The notes under the pieces were generated by a model that worked only from the letters and a program-made list of their open reading frames with translations, was not told where the DNA came from and searched no databases. A program made the position numbers and the translations under genes. A stretch of 64,000 nt of DNA from Shewanella frigidimarina (GTDB lineage Bacteria; Pseudomonadota; Gammaproteobacteria; Enterobacterales; Shewanellaceae), in contig NZ_RKKE01000002.1 of the NCBI RefSeq assembly GCF_003797125.1, positions 35,561 to 99,560 of the forward strand, given 5' to 3'. Of the stretch, positions 46,505 to 57,117 are shown piece by piece. Position 1 is the stretch's first letter. Each line of letters starts with the position of its first letter.

Positions 46505-47269
46505 TCAACCTCGCTTGGCGCGGATATACGCAATTTGATAAGTTAATGGTATGCCTTTATCGGTACGCATTGTTTCTGCAAGTGCGGTACGTTGCTGCCA
46601 TTGTTGCTTAGTAAGGGGATGATGATGTGTTGCATTGTTTTCGCCTTGTTGAGCAAACGACGCACCCACACCTTTTATTGAGTACAGCAAGCTGCGCAAA
46701 TCATCAAAATACACGCTAATACTCTTTACTTGAATATCAATATTAAGCCAATCGTTTGGTGAATCTTGAGATGCGATAAACGCTGCTTTAATAGCTGATA
46801 CCGAATTAAACTGATTCACTCTAAAGCCCAATGTCTGCAATTCAGCCAAGCTACCATCAACAACCACACTAAGATGACATTCGCCACTGGGTCGCAATAC
46901 TCGATGAAATTCAACAAACGCTTCGGGTAGGTTTTGGCACCATTGTAAAGCTAAATTGGAATAGATACTGTCAATGGAAGCACTTTGTAATCCAAGCGCC
47001 TGTGCATCGCTGCAAATAGGTAAGTAGTCAGGGTATTGTTTTGTTAGTTGGTTAAGCATCCCATGCGCGATATCAACCGCAACGACCTGCTCAACGTCAT
47101 TAAAGGCGTTAAAACTCGTACCCGGGCCGGCTCCTACATCAAGTAAGGTGCCAAATAATGGCGCATTGTCTAATAATTGCTTAGCAGTGATACGTTGTAA
47201 TACATCATGTTGCTTGTATTGAGATGCGGCGATTGAAAATTTATTTGCCACCGGATTATCTAACGTCAT
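46505..47269 (-). CDS. bioC: Malonyl-ACP O-methyltransferase BioC
   Basis: SAM-dependent methyltransferase that disguises malonyl thioester so that fatty-acid enzymes make pimelate. Motif I is LLDVGAGPGTSF, then VVAVDIAHGML and SNLALQWCQNL. 254 aa. Its location between bioF and bioD is the E. coli order. Confidence 0.9.
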   Translation of the reverse strand: MTLDNPVANKFSIAASQYKQHDVLQRITAKQLLDNAPLFGTLLDVGAGPGTSFNAFNDVEQVVAVDIAHGMLNQLTKQYPDYLPICSDAQALGLQSASIDSIYSNLALQWCQNLPEAFVEFHRVLRPSGECHLSVVVDGSLAELQTLGFRVNQFNSVSAIKAAFIASQDSPNDWLNIDIQVKSISVYFDDLRSLLYSIKGVGASFAQQGENNATHHHPLTKQQWQQRTALAETMRTDKGIPLTYQIAYIRAKRG

Positions 47270-47289
47270 GAGGGTCTCATAGATACGAT

Positions 47290-48489
47290 TTATTTAGCCA
47301 TTGTTTGTGGTGCTAATGCGCCTTGCTTTTCGTCAGAATCATTATATTGATCAATAAGCAGAGTCAAAGCATTAACCAATGCATGAATGTCATCGACTTT
47401 ATGCAGTGCATTTAAAGTAATACGCAAACGCGCCTGACCTTTTGGCACCGTTGGCGAACGAATTGCGCCGACTAAAAAGCCTTGTTGTTTTAACTGCTGC
47501 GCAATCGCGATAACCTGATGGTTATCACCGATCATAATGGGCTGAATTGCGGTGGTAGAAGACGTAATACTCAATTTATTTGCTAATGCAAGTTGTCTAA
47601 ACAACGCAATTTTAGCCGTTAACTGTGCCAATAATTCAGGGTGAGTTTGTTGCCAATTAATCGCCGCTAATGCTAAATGAGCATTAGCTGGAGATAAAGC
47701 TGTCGAGTAAATATACTCACGGCAGGTAGCAACCAAGTAATCAATTACCTCTTTTGAGGCTAAAATCGCTGCGCCTTGACACCCTAACGCTTTACCAAAG
47801 GTGACCACTTGAATATCGACATTATCGGCATTAACAAACGAGCTTGGTAATACCCCAAAACCATGGGCATCATCGACAATAAGCCAACATCCATATTGCT
47901 TACATAAATCAGATAGCTCAGTAATGGGGGCTATATCGCCGTCCATACTGAATACACTCTCGGTGACAACGGCTGAATTGGGATTTCGTTCAATAATACG
48001 TGCTGCGCTGTTGATGTCATTATGCAAAAAGCGACTAATTTTACTGCCACAGTCTTTTAAGCCATCAATAATTGAGGCGTGCACCAATTTATCGGCAATG
48101 ACCGTGTCATCGGTGTTAAACAAGGTTTTCATTAACGCACTATTGGCACTAAAGCCTGAACTAAACAGCATACAAGCTTGGTGGCTGGTAATCTCACATA
48201 AGCGTTGTTCCAGCGCCAGATGGGCTTGGCTATAACCACTCACAAGCGGTGATGCCCGACTGCCTACACCATACACGGTTGCACCATCGTAAAGTGCTTG
48301 TGCTAAAGCAGGTTCGTGGGCTAAACCTAAATAGTCATTATGGCTAAAATCAATCAATGTTGATTGTTGCGACGTTGCCGACACCTGTCGTTGGCGTAAC
48401 AATCCTGCAGCCTGCAGTTCGGCAAGCTTCTCACTTATCCGTAATGTAATTGGATGTTCTCCAATTTCAGGCTGACTGAATGATGTCAT
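47290..48489 (-). CDS. bioF: 8-amino-7-oxononanoate synthase
   Basis: PLP-dependent condensation of pimeloyl thioester with alanine. Contains YLGLAHEPAL, GVGSRASPLVSGY, DDAHGFGVLPS and the PLP lysine in TFGKALGCQG. 399 aa; a short extra tail follows the catalytic domain. Seven nt downstream of bioB. Confidence 0.95.
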   Translation of the reverse strand: MTSFSQPEIGEHPITLRISEKLAELQAAGLLRQRQVSATSQQSTLIDFSHNDYLGLAHEPALAQALYDGATVYGVGSRASPLVSGYSQAHLALEQRLCEITSHQACMLFSSGFSANSALMKTLFNTDDTVIADKLVHASIIDGLKDCGSKISRFLHNDINSAARIIERNPNSAVVTESVFSMDGDIAPITELSDLCKQYGCWLIVDDAHGFGVLPSSFVNADNVDIQVVTFGKALGCQGAAILASKEVIDYLVATCREYIYSTALSPANAHLALAAINWQQTHPELLAQLTAKIALFRQLALANKLSITSSTTAIQPIMIGDNHQVIAIAQQLKQQGFLVGAIRSPTVPKGQARLRITLNALHKVDDIHALVNALTLLIDQYNDSDEKQGALAPQTMAK

Positions 48490-48495
48490 ATTAGA

Positions 48496-49548
48496 TTACA
48501 GCGCTGCGGCATCAAAAAACTGCTTAGTCGACTTATCTTGTTTGGCACTGGCTTTGGCTAATAGTGCGCTATCGTTTTCAATGTTGGCTTGTGGGCCTTG
48601 CTCAGGATGCAAACCTAAACGACGGAACAAACTCATATCATCATTTTCTTCAGGGTTTGGCGTTGTTAATAGCTTACAACCGTAAAAAATAGAATTAGCA
48701 CCGGCAAAGAAACACATAGATTGCAGTTCATCACTCATGCTTTCACGTCCTGCAGATAAACGTACTCGAGATTTAGGCATTAAAATACGGGCAACAGCAA
48801 TAGTGCGCACAAATTCAAGCGGATCAAGATCATCGATATTCTCAAACGGCGTACCGGCCACTTTAACTAACATGTTGATTGGTACTGAATCTGGGTGTTG
48901 TTCTAAATTAGCTAATTGTTGCAATAAACCTGCGCGATCAGTAGCTTTTTCACCCATACCCACAATGCCGCCTGAGCACACTTTCATGCCCGATGCGCGC
49001 ACGTTTGTTAGCGTATCTAAGCGACTTTGATAAGTACGAGTGGTAATAACGTCGCCGTAATATTCAGGCGAGGTATCAAGGTTATGGTTGTAATAATCTA
49101 AACCAGCGTCGGCTAATTTTCCGGCTTGTTCAGACGACAACATCCCTAATGTCATACAGGTTTCCATGCCTAAAGCACGGACATCTTTTACCATTTGCGT
49201 CAAATATGGCATATCTTTGTCACGCGGGTTACGCCAAGCGGCGCCCATACAAAAACGCGATGCTCCTGCCGCTTTAGCACTTTTAGCTTCGGTTAGTACT
49301 TTATCAATTTCAAGTAAACGTTCTTTTTCAAGACCTGTATCGTAGCGTGCACTTTGAGGACAATATTTACAGTCCTCTGGGCATGCGCCGGTTTTAATCG
49401 ACAATAGGCGGCTGATCTGCACTTCGTTAGGGTCAAACGTTTCACGATGAATACTGTGAGCTTTAAACAATAAATCATTCATAGGCAGCGCAAACAATGC
49501 TTCAATTTGTGCTTTTTGCCAATCGTGACGAACTTCAGCTAACGACAT
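48496..49548 (-). CDS. bioB: Biotin synthase
   Basis: Radical-SAM enzyme that inserts sulfur into dethiobiotin. The CxxxCxxC triad lies in [32 protein letters not shown] and SGGIVGMGE are characteristic, and the arginine ligand region is [13 protein letters not shown]. 350 aa. First gene of the leftward bio operon, divergent from bioA. Confidence 0.97.
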   Translation of the reverse strand: MSLAEVRHDWQKAQIEALFALPMNDLLFKAHSIHRETFDPNEVQISRLLSIKTGACPEDCKYCPQSARYDTGLEKERLLEIDKVLTEAKSAKAAGASRFCMGAAWRNPRDKDMPYLTQMVKDVRALGMETCMTLGMLSSEQAGKLADAGLDYYNHNLDTSPEYYGDVITTRTYQSRLDTLTNVRASGMKVCSGGIVGMGEKATDRAGLLQQLANLEQHPDSVPINMLVKVAGTPFENIDDLDPLEFVRTIAVARILMPKSRVRLSAGRESMSDELQSMCFFAGANSIFYGCKLLTTPNPEENDDMSLFRRLGLHPEQGPQANIENDSALLAKASAKQDKSTKQFFDAAAL

Positions 49549-49662
49549 GGATCATTCCTTTATTTTGATTTTATGTTGGCTAGGATACCCTGAGCCCGTA
49601 AACTGTCAACGCAGCAACCACTTTACGCTTTACTAGCGGTCAAAAAAAGAGCACTTATAATT

Positions 49663-50997
49663 ATGCCACTTTCCGATACAAATACCACAATCGATTATGC
49701 TTTCGATGCACAACATATCTGGCACCCATACACCTCTATGACCCAGTCTCTGCCTGTATATGGAGTCGTTTCAGCACAAGGTTGTGAGTTGACTTTAGAT
49801 GATGGAAAAGTACTTATAGATGGCACCAGTTCATGGTGGTCTTGTGTGCATGGTTATAGTCATCCGACCATTTTGGCCGCTATGCAAAAGCAGCTATCAC
49901 AGCTCAGTCATGTGATGTTTGGCGGCATAACCCATCAGCCAGCCATTGAGACCTCAAAACGCTTAGTGCAGATGACCAGCGATAACTTAACTAAGGTTTT
50001 CTTAGCTGATTCAGGCTCAATTGCAGTGGAAGTTGCGCTAAAAATGGCGCTGCAATATTGGCAGGGGCGAAACCAGCCGCAAAAGCAACGGATTATGACT
50101 GTAAAAAGTGGTTATCATGGTGATACTTTTGCCGCGATGAGCGTATGTGATCCTGATGGTGGAATGCATATCATGTTTGGCAACAATGTGACTAAACAAG
50201 TCTTTATCCCTGCGCCAACCTCAAAGTTTGACGAACCGTTGAATCAAACCGATACACTCGCATTAAATGCCGCATTTGCGCAACACCATCAAGATATTGC
50301 TGCGGTGATTATTGAACCCATCATGCAAGGTGCTGGCGGAATGCGTTTTTACTCACCAGCTTATTTAGTTAAACTTCGCCAACTTTGCGACCAATACGAT
50401 GTGCTATTGATATTAGACGAAATAGCTACCGGATTTGGCCGTACTGGCACTCTCTTCGCTTATGAGCATGCCAATATTGAGGCCGATATTTTATGTGTAG
50501 GTAAAGCCTTAACCGGTGGATATATTAGCCTCGCAGCCACCTTATGCAGTGACGAAGTGGCCAATGGTATTAGTGATTCGCCCGCCGGTGTGTTTATGCA
50601 TGGCCCTACTTTTATGGGGAATCCATTGGCATGTGCTGCAGCAACCGCTAGCTTAGACTTATTGCTTGCCGGCGATTGGCAACAGCAGGTAAAAGACATT
50701 GAAACGCATTTAATACGCACCTTACCCGCAGCCATGACGTCAAAAGAGGTTAAAGATGTACGAGTACTTGGCAGTGTCGGCGTAATCGAAATGCACTCGC
50801 CAGTGAATACAGCAGCCTTACAAAAAGCCTTTGTTGACTTAGGTGTGTGGGTAAGGCCTTTTAGCCGCTATATCTACATCATGCCGCCTTACACTATTAG
50901 CGCTGCACAATTAACCCAACTAACCTCGGCCATGTTGTTAATTGCCGATACCCTTATTCCTACCGAAGAGAATCAAACGTTGATTAGCCATGGATAA
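49663..50997 (+). CDS. bioA: Adenosylmethionine-8-amino-7-oxononanoate aminotransferase
   Basis: Uses SAM as amino donor to make 7,8-diaminopelargonate. Contains WHPYTSM at the N-terminus, GGITHQPA, DEIATGFGRTGTLFAYE and the PLP lysine in CVGKALTGGYI. 444 aa. Divergent from bioB with a 114-bp shared regulatory gap; a clear BirA dyad could not be confirmed there. Confidence 0.96.
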   Translation: MPLSDTNTTIDYAFDAQHIWHPYTSMTQSLPVYGVVSAQGCELTLDDGKVLIDGTSSWWSCVHGYSHPTILAAMQKQLSQLSHVMFGGITHQPAIETSKRLVQMTSDNLTKVFLADSGSIAVEVALKMALQYWQGRNQPQKQRIMTVKSGYHGDTFAAMSVCDPDGGMHIMFGNNVTKQVFIPAPTSKFDEPLNQTDTLALNAAFAQHHQDIAAVIIEPIMQGAGGMRFYSPAYLVKLRQLCDQYDVLLILDEIATGFGRTGTLFAYEHANIEADILCVGKALTGGYISLAATLCSDEVANGISDSPAGVFMHGPTFMGNPLACAAATASLDLLLAGDWQQQVKDIETHLIRTLPAAMTSKEVKDVRVLGSVGVIEMHSPVNTAALQKAFVDLGVWVRPFSRYIYIMPPYTISAAQLTQLTSAMLLIADTLIPTEENQTLISHG

Positions 50998-51072
50998 TCA
51001 AAGCAGGTCTATTCACTGCTTGGGTAAGTCTTAATTTGGGCCCGTCTCAGCTTAGGTAGATCAAAGTTTAGC

Positions 51073-51966
51073 TTAATCTAATACCGATTGAGCGTGGGCA
51101 ATAATGGCATCTGAAACGTCTTTATAGACACCTTTAAGTAAAATCCAATGGTGCCAGTAAAGCGTTTCAGTGATGATATGGTCTTTACATATGTGCACTA
51201 ACTCACCAGTGGCTAGTTCTGGTTTAATTTGCGTTTTTGGTACTAAACAATAGGCAGCACCATGTTTAGCCATGGTCACAAAAGCATCTGATGAACGCAC
51301 AGCATGTAATGGATATTCACCTTGCATCAAACCAAAATGCTGTTGAATATAACGTGTGTGCATATTGTCTTTATGATCAAACGCAATACCCGGTGCTTTT
51401 CTAAGGCTGTCAGCACTAATGCCGTTAGGGAAATAATCACGACTAAACTCAGGTGACGCCACTAGCAGATAGTCGACACAGCCTAATCGAGTTAATTGAC
51501 AACCTTTAATCGGTGTAGATTGCACCGAAATGGCACCAAAAGCTTGGCCATCCTTTAACCTATTAATCGTACGAGCTTCACCTTCAATCAGCAGGTTTAT
51601 CTCAACTAAATGTGACTTAATCACTGGGGCTATTGCCGGAATGAGCCAAGTTGCCAACGTGTCGGCATTGGTGGCGATATTCAGAGTTAACGGAGTTTGG
51701 GGGGAATGCGGCATAGCACTAGGAAGTACGTCAGCTTCTAGCTGTACCACTTGGTAATAGTGCTTTAAGAGCTGCTTACCTAAATCTGTAGTTTGAATAG
51801 GTTGGCTTCTAATCAATACTGGTTGAGCAAACTGTTGCTCTAATTGTTTAATCCGCTGTGACACCGCCGATTGCGATAAGCACAACACACCTGCTGCACG
51901 CTCAAAACTTTGTTCTTTAATCACACAACTCAATGCTTGCAGCAATTTATAATCAAGTTTACTCAT
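51073..51966 (-). CDS. argP: LysR-type regulator ArgP (IciA)
   Basis: Regulates the arginine exporter argO with arginine/lysine as effectors in E. coli. DNA-binding region: EQSFERAAGVLCLSQSAVSQRIKQLEQQFAQPVLIRSQP, with the ArgP-specific start LDYKLLQALSCVI. 297 aa, the exact family length. It is divergent from argO, 158 bp away, which is the expected operator region. Confidence 0.92.
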   Translation of the reverse strand: MSKLDYKLLQALSCVIKEQSFERAAGVLCLSQSAVSQRIKQLEQQFAQPVLIRSQPIQTTDLGKQLLKHYYQVVQLEADVLPSAMPHSPQTPLTLNIATNADTLATWLIPAIAPVIKSHLVEINLLIEGEARTINRLKDGQAFGAISVQSTPIKGCQLTRLGCVDYLLVASPEFSRDYFPNGISADSLRKAPGIAFDHKDNMHTRYIQQHFGLMQGEYPLHAVRSSDAFVTMAKHGAAYCLVPKTQIKPELATGELVHICKDHIITETLYWHHWILLKGVYKDVSDAIIAHAQSVLD

Positions 51967-52124
51967 TGTTTTACCAACTCATTAAATCCCCTGAGACCAT
52001 CGTAACTGGTATTTATACTGCTTTCATTAATTTATCTTATATAGCAGAAAAATTATTAATTTAACTTATAACAAAACTGTTGCTACTTTAGCAACTCATT
52101 ACATTGCTTGTAACTAGGAAACTC

Positions 52125-52757
52125 ATGGCCACTTCTGCATTATTTCAAGGACTTATTCTCGGCTTAGGAATGATTATTCCAATTGGCGCCCAAAACTCTT
52201 ACATATTAAGTCAAGGAATAAAACGCAATCACCACTTTCTCGCGGCTACAATTTGTATGTTGTGTGATGTGTTATTAATTGGTCTAGGTATTTTTGGCGG
52301 AGGTAAATTAATCGCCAGCAGTGAATGGCTAATGTTACTTATTGGCTGGGGCGGAGTCACTTTTTTAGTTGTTTATGCAGTTATGTCGTTCAAAAATGTA
52401 TGGCGAAATCAGTACCAAGTTGCAACACACATTGCTGCAGCCAATAGTCGTAAAAAAATTATCGGCACCACATTTGCAGTCACCTTGCTTAACCCTCATG
52501 TGTATTTAGATACTGTGATGATATTAGGTAGCGTGGGCGGTACTTTTGATGGTAACGAAAAATGGGCATTTGCAATAGGTACTATACTGGCATCGGTTTT
52601 GTGGTTTTATACTATTGCATTTGGTGCTGCTAAACTTGCACCCTGGTTAGGTGCACCTAAAGTTCAACGCGTGATTGATGCCATAGTCGGCACTATTATG
52701 CTTTTTATCGCCTATTCAGTATTTAATACTTTATTAATAATACCAACAAACTCATAG
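52125..52757 (+). CDS. argO: Arginine exporter ArgO (LysE family)
   Basis: Inner-membrane exporter of basic amino acids. Six hydrophobic segments and the LysE signature GLGMIIPIGAQNSYILSQGIKRN are present, plus LLNPHVYLDTVMILGS, conserved in ArgO. ATG at 52125 follows AGGAAACTC; the earlier TTG frame is rejected. 210 aa. Neighbour argP supports ArgO rather than another RhtB/LysE protein. Confidence 0.93.
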   Translation: MATSALFQGLILGLGMIIPIGAQNSYILSQGIKRNHHFLAATICMLCDVLLIGLGIFGGGKLIASSEWLMLLIGWGGVTFLVVYAVMSFKNVWRNQYQVATHIAAANSRKKIIGTTFAVTLLNPHVYLDTVMILGSVGGTFDGNEKWAFAIGTILASVLWFYTIAFGAAKLAPWLGAPKVQRVIDAIVGTIMLFIAYSVFNTLLIIPTNS

Positions 52758-52808
52758 CGACAGGCTACACATGTAGACCAAAAGATACTCATAAAAAACA
52801 GTAAAGAA

Positions 52809-53412
52809 TTAACTCTCCATTGGCACAAAACCAGCTTGCTGTTTTATGCGTATTAACCATTGATTAATCTGCGGGTAATGGGCTAAATCAAAGCCACCTT
52901 GATGTGCAACATGAGTATAAGCAAACAAAGCAATGTCCGCTAAAGTAAACTGCGAACCACACAGAAAGGGTTGCCAAGCGAGCTCAGCCTCCATAGCCGC
53001 AAGCGCTTTATGGCCTTTAACGTGCAGTGAGTGATATTCAGCTAAACGATCTTCAGGTAGCCCTAAATACAACTGAATAAAGCGTGCTACGGCAATATAT
53101 GGCTCATGGCTATACTGTTCAAAAAAACATCCACTGATACATTTTAGCTTTACTAAAAGTATCGGTGGGGATCAATTCAGAGCCTTCAGCAAGATAACCC
53201 ATAATGGCATTCGACTCCGATAATACTCTCCCATCATCGAGTTCTATTAATGGTATTTTACCCTGCGGATTTTTAGCTAAAAACTCTGGTGTCTGCGTTT
53301 CACCATTCGTGATACTCATTTCTTGCCATAGATGATCGACATCGAGCATATTCAACACCAGCTGCAATTTATAACAATTACCCGACATGCTATCGCCATA
53401 AGCTGTGATCAT
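52809..53412 (-). pseudogene. Glutathione S-transferase disrupted by one frameshift
   Basis: The N-terminal thioredoxin-like half (MITAYGDSMSGNCYKLQLVLNML, then NPQGKIPLIELDDG and LSESNAIMGYLA) ends at a TGA, and the all-helical C-terminal half (EQYSHEPYIAVARFIQLYLG, LADIALFAYTHVA) continues in another frame. The break is in a run of seven T on the coding strand (53121-53127): six T would restore WMFFEQYSHEP. No other damage is seen, so the lesion is recent, a slippage-prone site, or a sequencing error. Full chain would be about 200 aa. Confidence 0.85.
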
Positions 53413-53441
53413 TAGTTGTCCTCAACGCTAAAATAACTCAA

Positions 53442-56400
53442 TTACTTTTTAACAAGACTAGAAATTAACGCACGCAATGCGGCAGGTTTTACCATCTTTG
53501 CCATATAGTGATAGCCACGTTTTTCAACATCATCAATCAAATCTTTATTAGTATTGGCAGTAATTAATATCCCTGGTAAATGCTCACCATAACGACTGCG
53601 AATACCATTCATCGCATCAATACCATTTTGGTCATCATCTAAATGATAATCAGCTAACATAATGTCTGGGGCGACTCCTTTAAGCCCTAATTTAATTCGA
53701 GCATCGGCAAGGTCTTTGGCACAAATAACTTCACATTGCCAACGACTTAACAAAGACTCTAGCCCCGCGAGAATGGCTTCTTCATTATCAATACACAAGA
53801 CTTTAATGCCAGCTAAAGGCTGCAATAATGTCGGTAAAGGTTTACTACTTATTTTGCTGACCGTTTCACCTAATGGCACGAATATAGAGAATAGAGAACC
53901 ATGACCTAAAGTTGAACTTACATGAATTTGATGATCAAGTACTTTACTAATCCGATCGGCAATCGCCAATCCCAATCCCAAGCCGCCAACATTACGGCTA
54001 CTGGGATGATTAAGACGTTTAAACTCTTTAAAAATTTCTTGTATATCAAACTCATTTATCCCACAGCCAGTATCTAACACTTGGATCTCGATAAAATCAC
54101 CTCGATGGCGGCAACCAAATAACACTTTTCCACCACGGGCATATCGATATGCATTGGTTAAGAAGTTTTGCAAAATACGTCGTAATAATGAAGGGTCGGA
54201 GTTAACTGTCGCTTTAGAAGGCACCATTGAAAACGAAATTTGGCTATCACTGGCCATGGCGTCAAATTCAACCGATAAACCGTTAATCACCTCTGCGATA
54301 GCAAAATCACGACGATTAACGTCCACCATGCCAGAGTCGAGTTTTGAGATATCGAGTAAATCGGTCAATAACTCTCCCGCTATTTTCAACGAACTGTTTA
54401 CATGAGTTAGCGTGGTGCGGGCTTCTAAATCTAGATTAGGATATTGCGATAATGAGGCCGTAAATAACCTTGCCGCATTTAATGGCTGCATTAGATCATG
54501 ACCGACGGCGGCTAAAAATCGAGTTTTAGACGCATTAGCGAGCTCTTCTTGCGCTTTTGCTTCAAGTAATTCACTGTTTAGCATCGCCAATTCATAGGTT
54601 CGTTCTTGCACACGACTTTCTAGAGTTTCGTTGGCTTCCAGTAACGCTTTTTCTTGCAAACGATATTGAGTAATATCGGTAAATGTCATCACAAAGCCAC
54701 CATCGGGCATTGGATTACCTTGAATTTTAATCACTTTACCATCTTGGCGTTCACGCTCAGATGTGTGCGGAGTGCCATTACGCATATGCTGTACCCGCAC
54801 TGCTACCTGGTTTTCAATGTCTCCCGAGCCACAAAAGCCGCGCAACGCATTAAACCGCACCACTTCAGCAATAGGCATTCCTTGTTGTAAAAAGCCTTCA
54901 GGATATTGATACAATTCAACATAGCGATAATTCCACGCAACCAAGCTTAGGTCTTTGTCGACCACACTCATACCTTCATAAGCGTGTTCAATTGCACCGC
55001 GCAGCATATCCTGACTTAAAATAATTTTAGAGGATGCTTCATCTACAAGACTGAATACTTCATCCAGCGCCAAATCGCGGCCTTGTAGGACAGAGTCCAT
55101 CACTAATGATGCACTTGATGCACCTAAAACACCCGACAGCATGTGTTCAGTGTGAGCAATTAATTCTTCTGGAGCAGCTTTGTACCAACTGTCACTTTTA
55201 ACTGCATCGGCAGAAAAACGACTAAAGCTTTCATAAGCACGAGTTGGGCTCACAAATCGGCTTGCTAAAATTAATAAATCTTGTTGCGAAATAGGCCCTT
55301 GACGTTTCTTCGAATCTTTCTTAGATGACCAAGGTTTAACAAAATTACTTGCTTGAATACGTTCGGCAACGCCCGCTCTAAACCAAATAGAACCCAACAC
55401 ATAACAAAATATATTCGCTAACAAAGCGATTAATGTATCACTAATATTGGGGGTTATTGAATTGAGTAAGCCAGACTCACTACCGAGTAAACGAGCCTCG
55501 CCTGCACCTTGAAGTAAAATAAAACACCACAAGCTAAAACCGACAGCTAGGCCAAGATAAACACCCGCTCGATTACCGTGCTTCCAATATAATCCACCGA
55601 CTAATGCCGGTGCTAGTTGAGAAAATGCGCCAAAGGACATCATTCCCAAATGTGAAAGCGAGTCACTGTCAGTAAACAGTAAATAACTTAAATAGCCAAA
55701 ACCTAGAATAACCACAATCGATAAACGGCGGACATTTAATAATAATTGAGAAAATTGGCTAAAGTTCTTTTCTCTTATTTGCCCCGTTCGCAGCAAAAAT
55801 GGCACCAACCACTCATTACTGACCATCACACTGATGGTCACTACGGCCACGATCACCATCCCCGTTGCCGCAGACAAACTACCTAACAAGGCTACAACCG
55901 CTAATATTGGTTGGTCTAGTGCCAAAGGTAAATTAATCACATAAGTATCAGCAGATACCGAATCACCCAGAATAATTTTACCGGCTAATGCCAATGGCGC
56001 GACAAACATGCCAAACAAGGCTAAATAAATTGGAAATATCCAACGTGATTTCTTTAAAATATGCTCGCCGCCACATTCAACCACCATCACATGGAACTGC
56101 CTTGGCATACACAAAAACGCTGCCATACCAACAAATAGTTCAGGGAGAAACGATTCTAAACGAATGTGACTATTTTCGATTAATGCTTTATCCGATGCCT
56201 GCTGCCAAATATCGCCAAAGCCATCAAAAACACCAAAACTAATCACCACACCGACTGAGATAAATGCAGCGAGTTTAACCAATGACTCAAACGCAATTGC
56301 GACCATCATTCCAGGATTATGTTCAGTCGCATCTAATTTACGCGTACCAAATAAAATGGCAAAGATGGCCAGTAACATGGTGATTAATAATGGCACTGCA

Positions 56401-56864
56401 ACTGGGCTCAAAGGGGTATTGTCAGGTTGGAATAAGTTAAGGCTAAACACCATTGCTTTAAGCTGTAGCGCGATATAAGGCATGATGCCAAACAATGCAA
56501 TAAGCGTCACTAAAGCGGCTAATAACTGTGACTTGCCATAACGAGCAGCAATAAAGTCGGCAACTGAAGTAATGTTTTGTGCTTTAGACACCACAACCAT
56601 TTTTCGTAGCATGCCAAACCCAAGGGTAAACACTAATATTGGGCCGACAAAAATAGGTAAAAAGGACCATAAATCATTGGCAGACTGACCTACTGTGCCT
56701 AAAAAACTCCATGATGAGCAATATACAGCTAAGCTAAGCCCATAAATCCATACTTGAGCTTTTTGATTTATTTTACTAAACCACCGCTCGGCACCCCATG
56801 CCAAAATAAACAGCAATGACACATAACATACCGCAATCACGGCAACGATTAAGGTTAAGTTCAT
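53442..56864 (-). CDS. crbS: CrbS-type hybrid sensor kinase with a solute-symporter domain
   Basis: Sensor of the CrbS/CrbR acetate-switch system. Residues 1-~500 form an SLC5-like sodium:solute symporter domain with about 13 helices, followed by a short STAC-like linker, a PAS domain (~622-735), a coiled coil, HisKA with His789 in AVGHDLMQPLN, HATPase (N box with QNFLTNAYRY, GGLGLGLAIAD) and a C-terminal receiver with phospho-acceptor Asp1072 in MLADYHLDD. 1140 aa. It is divergent from acs, the known CrbR target in Vibrio and Pseudomonas. The partner regulator gene is not in the window. Confidence 0.88.
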   Translation of the reverse strand: MNLTLIVAVIAVCYVSLLFILAWGAERWFSKINQKAQVWIYGLSLAVYCSSWSFLGTVGQSANDLWSFLPIFVGPILVFTLGFGMLRKMVVVSKAQNITSVADFIAARYGKSQLLAALVTLIALFGIMPYIALQLKAMVFSLNLFQPDNTPLSPVAVPLLITMLLAIFAILFGTRKLDATEHNPGMMVAIAFESLVKLAAFISVGVVISFGVFDGFGDIWQQASDKALIENSHIRLESFLPELFVGMAAFLCMPRQFHVMVVECGGEHILKKSRWIFPIYLALFGMFVAPLALAGKIILGDSVSADTYVINLPLALDQPILAVVALLGSLSAATGMVIVAVVTISVMVSNEWLVPFLLRTGQIREKNFSQFSQLLLNVRRLSIVVILGFGYLSYLLFTDSDSLSHLGMMSFGAFSQLAPALVGGLYWKHGNRAGVYLGLAVGFSLWCFILLQGAGEARLLGSESGLLNSITPNISDTLIALLANIFCYVLGSIWFRAGVAERIQASNFVKPWSSKKDSKKRQGPISQQDLLILASRFVSPTRAYESFSRFSADAVKSDSWYKAAPEELIAHTEHMLSGVLGASSASLVMDSVLQGRDLALDEVFSLVDEASSKIILSQDMLRGAIEHAYEGMSVVDKDLSLVAWNYRYVELYQYPEGFLQQGMPIAEVVRFNALRGFCGSGDIENQVAVRVQHMRNGTPHTSERERQDGKVIKIQGNPMPDGGFVMTFTDITQYRLQEKALLEANETLESRVQERTYELAMLNSELLEAKAQEELANASKTRFLAAVGHDLMQPLNAARLFTASLSQYPNLDLEARTTLTHVNSSLKIAGELLTDLLDISKLDSGMVDVNRRDFAIAEVINGLSVEFDAMASDSQISFSMVPSKATVNSDPSLLRRILQNFLTNAYRYARGGKVLFGCRHRGDFIEIQVLDTGCGINEFDIQEIFKEFKRLNHPSSRNVGGLGLGLAIADRISKVLDHQIHVSSTLGHGSLFSIFVPLGETVSKISSKPLPTLLQPLAGIKVLCIDNEEAILAGLESLLSRWQCEVICAKDLADARIKLGLKGVAPDIMLADYHLDDDQNGIDAMNGIRSRYGEHLPGILITANTNKDLIDDVEKRGYHYMAKMVKPAALRALISSLVKK

Positions 56865-57040
56865 GAAACGTCCGCTATCACTTTATTATTAAAAATCTGT
56901 TTTATTTTCATCTAAAACATCATGTATTGAGCAGAAAACAACCTGCATAAGAGAATCGATATAAATAATCGACCAAATCTGCAGCAACCATTACCATATT
57001 AACACGTGCAACAGACTAAATATTAAGGATATTTTAAAAC

Positions 57041-57054
57041 TAGACCAAGGTCTA
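57041..57054. promoter_or_regulatory. Dyad upstream of acs (candidate activator site)
   Basis: TAGACC and GGTCTA are separated by AA, a perfect 6-bp dyad 64 nt before the acs ATG in the crbS-acs gap. As CrbR is a LuxR-type dimer, this is a reasonable binding-site candidate; I have no consensus to compare it with. Confidence 0.4.
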
Positions 57055-57117
57055 ATAGTGCAAACAACCCGTTGCAGATGATACTTTAACCACGCCATTT
57101 TTAGAAAGGGAAGCCCC

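Noticed and set aside
49549..49662. BirA operator between bioA and bioB
   Set aside because: GTAAAC and a few partial dyads are visible, but no convincing pair of TTGTAAAC-type half-sites with the right spacing could be aligned by eye; repression by BirA remains possible.
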